Part shown: positions 36,364 through 45,337 of the stretch, in pieces
How positions within the stretch are numbered: position 1 is the first letter of the stretch
Layout of the letters: each line of letters starts with the position of its first letter
DNA from: Turicibacter sp. TJ11
GTDB lineage: Bacteria; Bacillota_I; Bacilli_A; MOL361; Turicibacteraceae
DNA length: 64,000 nucleotides
Reading direction: 5' to 3'
Assembly: GCF_021497505.1 (NCBI RefSeq)
Contig: NZ_CP069349.1
Span: 955,861 to 1,019,860, forward strand
Notes under the pieces: model-generated
The model's input: the letters and a program-made list of their open reading frames with translations, nothing else
Told to the model about the DNA's origin: nothing
Databases searched by the model: none
Translations under genes and position numbers: made by a program

Positions 36364-37518
36364 TTATTTATAACGATTCATTAACCAGTTTGGAATCATC
36401 TCAACACTATCGCCACCGAATGGTTGACGTTTAGGTTGAGCTGGTTTTGATTGTTGCTGTTGTTCAGTTGTTTGTGTTTCTTGCTCTGGTTGAGCTGGTT
36501 GAACTTTTTTATTACGGTTATCTCCGATTAACATTTCAACTGGCTTAGCTGTTGCATTTGTTTCATCGAATCCAGTCGCGATCACTGTTACGATTAAATC
36601 TTCACCTAAATCTGGGTTAATCGTTGCACCGTAAATAATGTTAATTTCTGTAGTTGATGCATCACGAATTGTACGTAAAGCTTCATCAACTTCGAATAAG
36701 GCAATATCCATTCCACCTGAAATATTAATGATTGCATCTGTTGCTCCATCAATATCGTTTTCTAATAATGGACTGGCGATTGCTTTTTTAGCCGCTTCTG
36801 TTGCACGGTTTTCACCACTTCCAAGACCGATTCCCATAATCGCTGAACCTTTGTTATGCATAACTGTTTTTACATCAGCAAAGTCAAGGTTGATTAATCC
36901 TGGTACAGCGATAATTTCTGAAATCCCTTGTACCCCTTGGCGTAAGACATTATCTGCCTCACGGAATGCCTCTAACATTGGTGTTGTACGATCAACAATT
37001 TGTAATAAGCGGTCATTTGGTACTGAAATTAATGTATCCACGTTTGCTTTTAATTCAGCAATTCCTCGTAAAGCGAAATCTGTACGACGTTTTCCTTCAA
37101 ATGTGAATGGACGTGTAATGATTCCGACTGTTAATGCACCACTTTCTTTAGCAGCTTTTGCAATAACTGGAGCAGCACCTGTTCCAGTTCCTCCACCCAT
37201 TCCACATGTGATGAAGACCATGTCTGCACCTTTTACTAATTCTTTAATTTCGCTTAAGTTTTCTTCAGCTGCATGCTGACCTACCTCAGGATTTCCACCT
37301 GCACCTAAACCACGAGTTAAATCGCGCCCAATTTGAAACTTGCGATCAGCAATGGCAAGGTTTAAAGCTTGTGCATCTGTATTAACAACCACAAATTCTA
37401 CACCTTGTACATCATTTTCAATCATACGGTTAACGGCGTTACTACCACCACCACCGACACCAATTACAATAATTCTTGGGGCATACGTAAACTCATTTCC
37501 AAATCCGAAACCTTCCAT
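36364..37518 (-). CDS. ftsZ: Cell division GTPase FtsZ
   Basis: Tubulin-like GTPase that forms the division ring. The 384-residue protein has the G-box [10 protein letters not shown] near residue 107, the N-terminal [15 protein letters not shown], and the T7 loop [11 protein letters not shown]. After the folded core (to about 318) comes a Gln-rich linker ([17 protein letters not shown]) and the conserved C-terminal peptide [12 protein letters not shown] that binds FtsA and SepF. GGAGG precedes the ATG. It follows ftsA by 29 bases. Confidence 0.99.
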   Translation of the reverse strand: MEGFGFGNEFTYAPRIIVIGVGGGGSNAVNRMIENDVQGVEFVVVNTDAQALNLAIADRKFQIGRDLTRGLGAGGNPEVGQHAAEENLSEIKELVKGADMVFITCGMGGGTGTGAAPVIAKAAKESGALTVGIITRPFTFEGKRRTDFALRGIAELKANVDTLISVPNDRLLQIVDRTTPMLEAFREADNVLRQGVQGISEIIAVPGLINLDFADVKTVMHNKGSAIMGIGLGSGENRATEAAKKAIASPLLENDIDGATDAIINISGGMDIALFEVDEALRTIRDASTTEINIIYGATINPDLGEDLIVTVIATGFDETNATAKPVEMLIGDNRNKKVQPAQPEQETQTTEQQQQSKPAQPKRQPFGGDSVEMIPNWLMNRYK

Positions 37519-37547
37519 CCCTGAAACCTCCTCTTACTTCTTTTGTT

Positions 37548-38870
37548 CTATTCTACTTTTTCATCAAATATCATATCGAATATACGTAATAGTACACCAC
37601 TGTTCTCTAACTTATGATCCATAAAAGACTTCTCTCGCCCTTTGTCTATAACTGGAGTGTTTAAAGACACAGTAGGCAACTCATTCGAAAATGTATCTGG
37701 TGTGACATTAGCATATTGGTCAAAATCAATTATATTACTTTTTTGTCCGATCAACAACGACATTTCATGATTAAATGTTGCCATCCCAATTAATTTTACA
37801 TATTTAGCTTGTCTTGCTCCAAGCATTGATGGCGTAACAACGGTTACCTCCTGCGTGAAAATCGTTTTTGCTAACCATGTAAAGCCTTCTATCTCACTAG
37901 CACCACCTGTAAATACGTAATCCATTTGATCATGTTTATAGCAATTTTCAATTAAATACTGTTTAATCAACTTAAAAATTGCTTCGTAACGCGATGTGAT
38001 TATGTCGGTTAACATTTGTCTTGTAATGCAGACAAACTGCCCATCTCCCTCATCTGCATAGATAATCTCAGGTGCCGTTGATTCATGATAAAGTTGACCA
38101 AAGTTTAACTTTATCATTTCTGCTGTTGCTTCATCCACTTTAAATGCTTCACTAATCGCTTGTGTTACATCTTGACCACCTGTTGATAATGAAACAGAAG
38201 AGACTACTTTACCTGAATGAACCACGGTAATCGTTGTCATGCCTTTCCCAATATTGACATGACACGCTCCTTTTTTCAATTGTTCAGGCGATAAAGCATA
38301 CAAGGCCTCTGCTACACTTCCTAAAACAATATCAACAATTCTAAATCCCGCTAATTCCGCTACGTTAATTAAATTATAAACGAGCGACGATGACGCCGTT
38401 GCTTTTTGGGCATGCAACGTCAATTCATTTCCTAGGATGCCTAGCGGATTTTGAATCGCATGATTATCATCTACAACAAACGCTCGCGGTATAATATTAA
38501 TGGCAACTTGATCATGATATGTTGGCTGATTAATAATATCACGGAACAACTGTTTAATGTTAGCATGACTAATGGGTTGATTAGGATCAAGGTCCAATGT
38601 GTTAGTCACATTATCAATGCGACATTCTATGCTCGGAATAGCTAATAAGACATTTTGAATGTCCTGCTTTAAATCAGCCTCCACATTAGCTTTTAGTTGC
38701 TTTAGCTTTTCTACAATTTGATTTACATTTACGACATTTCCATTTTCAATCCCAGTCGCTACAATGGATTGTTGTGATAATACGTACAAACGTTCTTGCC
38801 TAATATTACACACCATTATCCTAGCTTCTGCACAACCTATTTCTAAACAAGCATAAATATTATTTTTCAC
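37548..38870 (-). CDS. ftsA: Cell division protein FtsA
   Basis: Actin-like protein that ties FtsZ to the membrane. The 440-residue protein has the actin-type nucleotide-binding pieces (IYACLEIGCAEARIMV, HVNIGKGMTTITVVHSGKV, VFTGGASEIEGF), the 1C domain, and a C-terminal amphipathic helix (LLRIFDMIFDEKVE) for membrane binding. The GTG at 38870 is preferred, with GTGGAG about 9 bases upstream; a further ATG at 38891 has no ribosome-binding site. It lies between divIB and ftsZ. Sequence is fairly divergent from B. subtilis FtsA. Confidence 0.92.
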   Translation of the reverse strand: MKNNIYACLEIGCAEARIMVCNIRQERLYVLSQQSIVATGIENGNVVNVNQIVEKLKQLKANVEADLKQDIQNVLLAIPSIECRIDNVTNTLDLDPNQPISHANIKQLFRDIINQPTYHDQVAINIIPRAFVVDDNHAIQNPLGILGNELTLHAQKATASSSLVYNLINVAELAGFRIVDIVLGSVAEALYALSPEQLKKGACHVNIGKGMTTITVVHSGKVVSSVSLSTGGQDVTQAISEAFKVDEATAEMIKLNFGQLYHESTAPEIIYADEGDGQFVCITRQMLTDIITSRYEAIFKLIKQYLIENCYKHDQMDYVFTGGASEIEGFTWLAKTIFTQEVTVVTPSMLGARQAKYVKLIGMATFNHEMSLLIGQKSNIIDFDQYANVTPDTFSNELPTVSLNTPVIDKGREKSFMDHKLENSGVLLRIFDMIFDEKVE

Positions 38871-38998
38871 CTCAAACCACTCCACTAACATATGGTACTA
38901 TTACCACAATATCATAATTTATTTTACTATATTTTTGCCACAATGAAAAGACTATTTCCAAAATATCAGACGCATTATACACATTATTTATCCACAGC

Positions 38999-39826
38999 CT
39001 ATTCCTCTGAGTGCTCTTCCATCATTTCTTGGCTTAATGATACACTTTCTTCGTTGGTATAAGGTTCGAAATGATCCCCCACATCTAAATGATACGTCCC
39101 CTTTACACCTTCATATAACTTTGAGACTTGATCAACCATTGTTTGATAATAATTTAACTTATTGACCATACTATAGCTATTAACCTTAATGGTATTTCCA
39201 TCTTTTAAAAAGAGTGAAAAGCGATTAACATCCCCATACATCGGTTCATAACTAATCTCTTTAATGAGATTCACGAAAATAGGATCTAGTTTAGTTACGG
39301 ATTGAATGAACAAAGTCAAAATTGAGTTTTTTAGTGCTTCATTTGTTAGTCCATAAATAACCGTTCCTTGACAAGTCACCTTAACTGATTGATTGTCCTC
39401 CACAAGTTGACCATCACTCAACACATAACGAAATCCACCGTCTAGTTCTACACAGCCGATCACGTCTTTTTCTTGAACTTCAATGAATAGTTGATTAAAC
39501 CCTTTTTTCTTAACTGTGGCGTCAATAATTAAGGGATGCTTTAACACATTTTCTTCGATTTGTTGGCTATCTAACGTCAGAAACCGATCTTGATAGCTTA
39601 ATCCCGTTAACTTCATTAATTCTGAACGTGACACGTAGTTTAATCCATCAAAATAAATCATGGATAATTTACTCATTGAAGACGTAAAGTAGAAGATACT
39701 TCCGATAATAAGTATAATAAAGAGACTAAAAAAGAAGCCTTTTAACTTCTTCTTTAGTCTTTTTTTAGGCTTATTATTGTACTTGTGCCGATATTGTTCC
39801 ATTTTAACAACTTTTTTTACTTCCAT
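38999..39826 (-). CDS. divIB: Cell division protein DivIB/FtsQ
   Basis: Bitopic divisome protein that works with FtsL and PbpB. The 275-residue protein has a basic cytoplasmic N-terminus (residues 1-28), one transmembrane helix (GFFFSLFIILIIGSIFYFTS), a POTRA domain (MSKLSMIYFDGLNYVSRSELMKLTGLS) and a beta domain, ending in an acidic tail. AGGGG lies close to the ATG. It follows murB by 11 bases, as in B. subtilis. Confidence 0.94.
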   Translation of the reverse strand: MEVKKVVKMEQYRHKYNNKPKKRLKKKLKGFFFSLFIILIIGSIFYFTSSMSKLSMIYFDGLNYVSRSELMKLTGLSYQDRFLTLDSQQIEENVLKHPLIIDATVKKKGFNQLFIEVQEKDVIGCVELDGGFRYVLSDGQLVEDNQSVKVTCQGTVIYGLTNEALKNSILTLFIQSVTKLDPIFVNLIKEISYEPMYGDVNRFSLFLKDGNTIKVNSYSMVNKLNYYQTMVDQVSKLYEGVKGTYHLDVGDHFEPYTNEESVSLSQEMMEEHSEE

Positions 39827-39837
39827 TGTCCCCTCAC

Positions 39838-40746
39838 CTACCAGTTAAACATTTCAACCTCTGGGTGTAACTCAACGCCATGTTTTTCTAACACGACAGA
39901 TTGAACATGCTGAATTAGATCATAGATATCTTGTGCGGTAGCATTATCTACATTCACAATAAAATTACAATGTTTGGTTGAAATCTCTGCTCCACCTATA
40001 CGGAATCCTCTTAACCCAGCTTCCTCGATTAATTTCCACGAATACTGAGGTAATGGATTACGGAACGTACTTCCTGCTGATGGTAGTTTTGTTGGTTGTG
40101 ATTCGATACGACGTACTTTTCTAGCTTTCATGAGTTCCGAAATTTCCTCATAATTACCAGGCTCTAATTGTAAAACAGCTTCTATAATAGTCCAATTTTT
40201 CTTACCTTGAAGCATCGATGTACGGTACGTAAACCCTAATTCTTCATTCGTTAACCATCGTACTTTTCCAGTTTCATCAGCAATTAAAGCTTTAATTAAA
40301 ACATCTTTAATTTCCTTATTATAGGCACCCGCATTCATATAAACGGCCCCACCTAATGATCCTGGAACACCTGAGATAAATTCTAATCCCGATAAATTTT
40401 GTTTGGCTACATGATTACTAAGTAAGATCGTTGAAACCCCTGCTCCAACTGTTACTTGAGTATCATTAATTTCAATATGATCTAATCCTTTATCGCACTT
40501 GACAATGACACCCTCAAATGGTTGATCAGATGCTAATAAATTTGACCCTCTTCCGACGACCTTAAAGGCCAACTTATATTTATGAATTAAATCAAGGGTT
40601 TGAATTAACGATTCTTTAGAATTTGGTGTGACAAAAACTCGAGCAGGTCCTCCGACACGAAAAGATGTATGTTTAGCCATTGGCTCATTTTCTAATAATA
40701 ACCCTAAATTATTCTTGGTATACTCTTCTATAAAACTTTTAAACAT
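39838..40746 (-). CDS. murB: UDP-N-acetylenolpyruvoylglucosamine reductase
   Basis: FAD and NADPH enzyme that finishes UDP-MurNAc. The 302-residue type II MurB has the FAD-binding motifs NEPMAKHTSFRVGGPARVF and VVGRGSNLLASD, the YMNAGAYNKEI loop, the catalytic Ser in AGSTFRNP, and the Glu near the C-terminus (ELHPEVEMF). GTAGGTG precedes the ATG. It is 9 bases after murG. Confidence 0.97.
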   Translation of the reverse strand: MFKSFIEEYTKNNLGLLLENEPMAKHTSFRVGGPARVFVTPNSKESLIQTLDLIHKYKLAFKVVGRGSNLLASDQPFEGVIVKCDKGLDHIEINDTQVTVGAGVSTILLSNHVAKQNLSGLEFISGVPGSLGGAVYMNAGAYNKEIKDVLIKALIADETGKVRWLTNEELGFTYRTSMLQGKKNWTIIEAVLQLEPGNYEEISELMKARKVRRIESQPTKLPSAGSTFRNPLPQYSWKLIEEAGLRGFRIGGAEISTKHCNFIVNVDNATAQDIYDLIQHVQSVVLEKHGVELHPEVEMFNW

Positions 40747-40755
40747 TTAAAACAC

Positions 40756-41850
40756 CTACTTTTTCTCAATAATTTCATTCATCAATTTAATTAAACGTTG
40801 CGCAGCATCTGGAATACCAAGTTGCTTTGAGGTGTTTTGCATAGTTAGACGTAATTGATCGTCGTTCATAATTTTTTCTATTTCTTGATATAGACGCTCT
40901 CCTGTTAACTCTTTTTCAAGTAATAAAACGCCCCCACCATGATCCGTTAAACTACGTGCATTAAACTCCTGATGATTTGCTGTGACATACGGAGAGGGAA
41001 TTAAAATGCATGGTACCCCTAGTGCCGTTACTTCTGCTAAGAAGGTTGCACCTGATCGCCCAACAAATAAATCCATGTTTACTAAGTATTGAGGCATGTT
41101 ACTAATGAACGGTAAAATATGTACATTTTTAAGTTGTTCAACATGTTCAATACGGTCTTTAATTGACTCATAATGCTTATCTCCTGTGACAAAAACCACT
41201 TCGTAATCTGCTTTTTCATATGCTTTAATCATTGAGATAAATGCATCATTAATCGGTTCAGCCCCACGGCTTCCTCCACTAATCATGACTGTCTTTTTAT
41301 GTGGATTTAACCCAAGACTACTTTTACCTGTTTTTAATGTTGAAGCGACTTCAGTCGCTCTAGGATTTCCTGTTAAAACAACCTTTTGTTGTGGAAAATA
41401 CGAACGAGCTTCTTCAAAGCAGATCGCTACTTTATCGACATAACGAGCTAAAAATTTATTTGTCACACCTGGTAAACTATTTTGCTCATGAATAATCGTT
41501 GGAATTTTCATTTTAGCCGCACTATAAACGACAGGTCCGCAAACATATCCACCTGTCCCAATCACGACATCTGGTTGAAACTCTTTAATATATTTTTTTG
41601 AAATTGAGACCGATTTAAAAAACTTCATAATCGTTTTAACATTTTCTAATGACAATGAACGTTTAAATCCGGCAATTTCAATATGCTTAAAAGGTAACCC
41701 TTCATGAGTTACAATTTTATTTTCTAATCCGTTTTCGGTTCCTATATATAAAACTTCTAGTTGGTCATCTACTTGTTGCAATGCACGAATAACTGCAAGT
41801 GCTGGGTAAATATGACCACCTGTCCCACCACCAGTGACAAGGACGCGCAT
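40756..41850 (-). CDS. murG: Lipid II synthase MurG (GlcNAc transferase)
   Basis: Adds GlcNAc to lipid I at the inner membrane face. The 364-residue GT-B protein has the first glycine loop VTGGGTGGHIYPALAV, the membrane-contact region, the second glycine loop MISGGSRGAEPIN, and the UDP-GlcNAc motif GRSGATFLAEVTALGVP. AAGGAG precedes the ATG. It heads murG-murB-divIB-ftsA-ftsZ and is divergent from ftsW, which in the usual dcw order would lie directly before it on the same strand. Confidence 0.97.
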   Translation of the reverse strand: MRVLVTGGGTGGHIYPALAVIRALQQVDDQLEVLYIGTENGLENKIVTHEGLPFKHIEIAGFKRSLSLENVKTIMKFFKSVSISKKYIKEFQPDVVIGTGGYVCGPVVYSAAKMKIPTIIHEQNSLPGVTNKFLARYVDKVAICFEEARSYFPQQKVVLTGNPRATEVASTLKTGKSSLGLNPHKKTVMISGGSRGAEPINDAFISMIKAYEKADYEVVFVTGDKHYESIKDRIEHVEQLKNVHILPFISNMPQYLVNMDLFVGRSGATFLAEVTALGVPCILIPSPYVTANHQEFNARSLTDHGGGVLLLEKELTGERLYQEIEKIMNDDQLRLTMQNTSKQLGIPDAAQRLIKLMNEIIEKK

Positions 41851-42053
41851 ATTCTCACTCCTTATTAGACTAATCGTCTTTTTATCATTTTATATTTTAA
41901 CATACTTTAAACAAAATCCGTTAGCGGAATTTAAAATTCATCTAAATAATGTCTGATTTCATCTTTTTTTCTCATTTATTCATATAAAATATTGTTATTT
42001 ATGGGAATTTATAACTTTATTTTTGAATTTTATGAGATTTACTTCAATTCCTT

Positions 42054-42082
42054 TTGCGCACTAACATATACATTACTATATA
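42054..42082 (+). promoter_or_regulatory. Sigma-A promoter of the inverted ftsW
   Basis: TTGCGC, 17 bases, TATATA on the plus strand. The start site would fall about 17 bases before the ftsW ATG, supporting 42106 as the true start. Confidence 0.6.
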
Positions 42083-42105
42083 TTTTGAAGCAAAGGGGAA
42101 TTCGA

Positions 42106-43203
42106 ATGAAAAACAAATTACCTTCAATTGATTTTATGACCCTACTACTCGCTTTAAGTATTAGTACCATCGGCTTAATCTTTGTTCTCTCCTCTTCCTA
42201 TATTTGGGCAGAATATAAATTTGACGATGCCTTTTACTTTTTCAAACGTCAGCTATTGTTTGCGTCTACTGGTGTAGTAGGGATGATCGCCGTCTCACGT
42301 ATCGATTATCAAATTTATAAAAAGTATGCGACTCCATTTTTCTTAATTAGTTTAGTCTTGTTAATTCTTGTCTTAGTGCCTGGAATCGGTCTTGTTCGCG
42401 GGGGCGCAAGAAGTTGGATTGGAATTGGTGCTTTTTCTCTTCAACCATCAGAATTTATGAAACTTGGACTAATCATCTTCTTAGCCAAATACATGAGTAA
42501 CTATGTCGAAGAAGCGAAAACATTTAAAAAAGGTGTGCTTCCTCTTCTTTTCTTTATTTTACTCGTCTTTGGTGTCATTATGTTACAGCCAGACTTCGGA
42601 AGCGGGATGGTTCTTGTAGCAACTGGATTTGTGATGCTATTTATTTGTGGTGTTCCAATTCGCTACTTCATGTACTTTATTCTATCTGGGGTTGCTGGTA
42701 TTGTTGCTCTTATTATTTCCGCTCCTTACCGATTACAACGAATTACAGCTTACTTAGATCCTTGGAGTGATCCCATCGGATCAGGATTTCAAATTATCCA
42801 ATCCCTCTATGCTATTGCACCGGGTGGATTGTTCGGCGCTGGATTAGGTAATAGTGTTCAAAAATACTTTTACTTACCAGAACCTCAAACAGACTTTATT
42901 TTTGCTATTTTATCTGAAGAGCTAGGATTTATAGGATCAATTGGTACACTTATCCTATTTATTTTATTTTTTACCCGATGTGCTTATATTATCCTTAAAA
43001 CAGACGATCTTTTTGGAAAATATATTGTCGTCGGGATTATGTCCATGCTCATGATTCAGGTCATGATTAATATTGGTGTTGTTATTGGGCTTCTACCTGT
43101 TACAGGAATTACTTTACCTCTAATGAGTTATGGTGGATCGTCACTAACAATCACCTTAATATCTATTGGAATTATCTTAAATATTAGTCGCTATATGAAG
43201 TAA
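42106..43203 (+). CDS. ftsW: SEDS peptidoglycan polymerase FtsW/SpoVE
   Basis: Polytopic glycosyltransferase that polymerises lipid II together with a class B penicillin-binding protein. The 365-residue protein has about ten transmembrane helices and the SEDS hallmarks GARSWIGIGAFSLQPSEFMKLGL, LQPDFGSG (with the essential Asp), the loop LGNSVQKYFYLPEPQTDFIFAILSEELGF, and GITLPLMSYGGSS. AAGGGG lies before the ATG. Its place between murG and murD suggests FtsW or SpoVE; the two cannot be told apart safely. It is the only dcw gene on the plus strand. Confidence 0.93.
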   Translation: MKNKLPSIDFMTLLLALSISTIGLIFVLSSSYIWAEYKFDDAFYFFKRQLLFASTGVVGMIAVSRIDYQIYKKYATPFFLISLVLLILVLVPGIGLVRGGARSWIGIGAFSLQPSEFMKLGLIIFLAKYMSNYVEEAKTFKKGVLPLLFFILLVFGVIMLQPDFGSGMVLVATGFVMLFICGVPIRYFMYFILSGVAGIVALIISAPYRLQRITAYLDPWSDPIGSGFQIIQSLYAIAPGGLFGAGLGNSVQKYFYLPEPQTDFIFAILSEELGFIGSIGTLILFILFFTRCAYIILKTDDLFGKYIVVGIMSMLMIQVMINIGVVIGLLPVTGITLPLMSYGGSSLTITLISIGIILNISRYMK

Positions 43204-43224
43204 GTGTTTCACTTACTTCTTTAA
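43197..43224 (+). terminator. First terminator-like hairpin after ftsW
   Basis: GAAGTAAGTG and CACTTACTTC pair perfectly around TTT, spanning the ftsW stop codon and followed by TTTAAAT. Confidence 0.55.
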
Positions 43225-43294
43225 ATGCCTATTTTACTAACCACTACTAATGTATTCTACTTTGATTAAAATGTCCTTATTTTGATTCATCTTT

Positions 43295-43332
43295 TAAAAA
43301 AACATCTTTTTTATAAAAGATGTTTTTTTATT
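43295..43332 (+). terminator. Main terminator of ftsW
   Basis: AACATCTTTT and AAAAGATGTT pair around TTAT, followed by TTTTTTATTTA. The nested mobile elements begin right after it. Confidence 0.88.
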
Positions 43333-43340
43333 TATCTTTA
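43333..43340. repeat. Outer target-site duplication TATCTTTA (copy 2 at 45288-45295)
   Basis: The same 8 bases, TATCTTTA, stand immediately outside both ends of the miniature element at 43341 and 45287. An 8-bp duplication is the length made by IS1595-family elements. Confidence 0.85.
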
Positions 43341-43348
43341 GGATGTGT

Positions 43349-43356
43349 TTTAAATA
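43349..43356. repeat. Inner target-site duplication TTTAAATA (copy 2 at 45165-45172)
   Basis: The 8 bases TTTAAATA occur directly outside both ends of the IS1595-like element. Both copies are identical, which points to a fairly recent insertion. Confidence 0.85.
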
Positions 43357-43530
43357 GGCTGTGTTTTAACAAAATGTTGAAATTAGATAAGTTTTGAATA
43401 ATAAAAAAATAAAGAGTTATATGAATAATCAAATACAACTCTTTATTTAGTTCGCATTATATTAAATTTGCGTATTTTAAGACTAAGCTTAAAAACATTA
43501 TCGGAAAACATTCACTATGTTCTGGAAATG

Positions 43531-43944
43531 TTATCGCACAATTTCCTCATGATGCCTTTTCATAATAAATATATTAATATCCTCATAGTATCGGATAACT
43601 TTTTCGCCTAATTGTTGAGTCTCGATTACTATGTATTGGTCTTGTCTAATTTCTTTGCTGTATCCAATATTTCCCCAAATAAATGCAAAAACTAAAACAC
43701 ATGGTATAAAAATACCTCCAAGCCATACATTTAGATAGCTAAAAGTTATGATTAAAATTAATCCTATCATTAAAACCCATGCTACTAAATAAGTAACATC
43801 CAACCAAGAATGAAAAACATAACCATATCCAAGTCTTTCTTTAACTACGCTACCTCCAATTACAATTACGGTACTAAATAAAAATAGCACCATCAATACT
43901 TTAAAATATATCTTTTTTACTATATTATTATTTTTTTTATCCAT
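43531..43944 (-). CDS. Hypothetical membrane protein, probable IS passenger
   Basis: I do not recognise this protein. The 137 residues show three hydrophobic segments: about 14-32 (KVLMVLFLFSTVIVIGG), 50-72 (VTYLVAWVLMIGLILIITF) and 76-93 (GGIFIPCVLVFAFIWG). A hydrophilic tail ends VIRYYEDINIFIMKRHHEEIVR and may face the cytoplasm or outside. The ATG at 43944 is set by GGGGGG 5 bases upstream; its own promoter lies at 43967-43995. It lies inside the IS1595 ends, 76 bases beyond the transposase stop. No toxin, antitoxin or resistance motif is visible. Confidence 0.75.
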   Translation of the reverse strand: MDKKNNNIVKKIYFKVLMVLFLFSTVIVIGGSVVKERLGYGYVFHSWLDVTYLVAWVLMIGLILIITFSYLNVWLGGIFIPCVLVFAFIWGNIGYSKEIRQDQYIVIETQQLGEKVIRYYEDINIFIMKRHHEEIVR

Positions 43945-43966
43945 GTATACCCCCCTATCCAGAAAT

Positions 43967-43995
43967 AGTATACGATAATAACTATGAAATAACAA
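43967..43995 (-). promoter_or_regulatory. Promoter of the passenger membrane-protein gene
   Basis: On the minus strand TTGTTA, 17 bases, TATACT. It lies between the transposase stop codon and the passenger start, so the passenger can be expressed on its own. Confidence 0.65.
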
Positions 43996-44020
43996 TTAAC
44001 AATATTCTTAACTTTTTAAT

Positions 44021-45058
44021 CTAAACAAACACAGGTTTCCTTGAAAGAATTTCTTCGATTAAAGTCCCTGCATATGTCGCTTGTGATTGAATATAAGCTT
44101 TCTGAATTTTTAGAAGTTCTTTTTCATCTTTAAAAAGTTCAATCCATTTGAACCACATTAAATAACTATTTAAATGCTTAGTTGAAACGCCTCTAAATTT
44201 TTGTAAGAAAGATTTGAAGTTACTATGAAATGCATTGATATGTTGGATATGATAAATACCTTTCATATGCTTTCCTGATGGAATCGCCTTATGCTCTAAA
44301 TCTAATTGAGTCGCCAATTTACCATAGCCATGAGCACTATCGGTACACAAAATAGAATGAGGGGCGATACGCCCTTCAAAGAAACGTTTTAGGTTATCAT
44401 ATTTCGCTCGTCCCGTTCCTATCATACCAATTAAAATATTGCCTGTTCTATCTAATGCCGTTCCAATACAAACTTGTTCACTTGATAATCCACGCTTGCC
44501 AACAGATTCTCCGCCACGTTTACGAGCTGGACGTGGCATTGTAAATCATTTACTTTTAGAATGGTTTCCTTTATAGCTATAACGAAGATAACATTCGTCT
44601 GCTTCAACCAATCCATCCACTTCTCCTGTTCCCATGAATGAACTAAGAGCATCTAAAATTTTATGTCGCCAAAAGAAGGCTGTGGCGAGGTTAATATTAC
44701 ATTCCCATGCACAACGACGTAAGCTATATCCCTTAATCACACATTCAATATAATCAATCCATACTTTTGTTTCTTTCTTTGAATAAGCGGTTGGCGTTTG
44801 AGTTTGTTGGCTAAATGATTTTCCACAGTTACGACAGAGATAACGTTGATTTCCTTTTACTTTACCATTCTTTACGATATGGTCGTCATGACAAAAAGGG
44901 CATTTATATTGCCCTGATGAATACCTGGTTTCTTGAATCTCAGTTTTGAGTTTAGATAAATCAGATTTAAAAATTCCTTTCTCAACTTCAACTAAGATTT
45001 CTGGTAAATCAATGGATGCTACTCGCTTTAAAAGTGCTAAAATAACTGCTTTTGGCAT
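44021..45058 (-). pseudogene. IS1595-family (ISXO2-type) transposase with an in-frame UGA
   Basis: Two open pieces in the same reading frame make one ISXO2-like transposase of about 345 residues. The first piece (45058-44546) has a zinc ribbon (CPFCHDDH, CRNCGKSF), a helix-turn-helix region and the first catalytic motif VEADECYL. The second (44539-44021) has the second catalytic Asp in LCTDSAHGYGKL and the C-terminal HINAFHSNFKSFL and GVSTKHLNSYLMWFKW. They are split only by TGA at 44546-44548; TTT ACA ATG continues in frame. GAGGAG precedes the start. A nonsense mutation is the simplest reading; read-through or re-initiation at 44539 is possible. Confidence 0.85.
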
Positions 45059-45301
45059 AGATAAAACTCCTCAAACATATGTTCTAATAACATTATAATG
45101 GATAATTTAGGGGTTAGTTATGCAAATTTTGTATGAAATATCGACGCTTTTCTAAAACACAGCGTTTAAATAAAGGTTGATGACTAAGAGCATTGATTGT
45201 ACCAATTTTAACAGATGAATCGTTTAACGACATTAACATGACATTCGTGATTTTAGTTAAATATCAACACGCTTCTAAAACAGAGCCTATCTTTAAGAAT
45301 T

Positions 45302-45337
45302 GAAAAAAGCTTGATGGAATTCCATCAAGCCTTTTTA
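45302..45337 (-). terminator. Terminator of murD
   Basis: GCTTGATGGAA and TTCCATCAAGC pair, followed on the minus strand by TTTTTT. Confidence 0.9.

Larger units (their letters stand above)
43357..45164 (-). mobile_element. IS1595-family element with a passenger gene
   Basis: A 1,808-bp element with ends reading inward as GGCTGTGTTTTA and CGCTGTGTTTTA; similarity continues more weakly for some 16 further bases. It carries an ISXO2-type transposase frame (broken by one stop) and a small membrane-protein gene on the same strand. Perfect 8-bp direct repeats flank it. It sits inside a smaller element with similar ends, between the terminators of ftsW and murD. Confidence 0.85.
43341..45287. mobile_element. 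Miniature inverted-repeat element interrupted by an IS1595-like element
   Basis: After removing the inserted IS and one copy of its duplication, 43341-43356 joins 45173-45287 into a ~131-bp element with no coding capacity. Its ends read inward as GGATGTGTTTTAAATAAAGG and GGCTCTGTTTTAGAAGCGTG, each continuing to TTGAT, and 17 of the first 25 positions match. They resemble the ends of the inserted IS itself, so the IS1595 transposase could have mobilised it. It is flanked by perfect TATCTTTA duplications. Confidence 0.75.

Noticed and set aside
36638-37279. A 213-codon open frame opposite ftsZ
   Set aside because: It is a shadow of ftsZ codon bias on the other strand, has no RBS and no family likeness.
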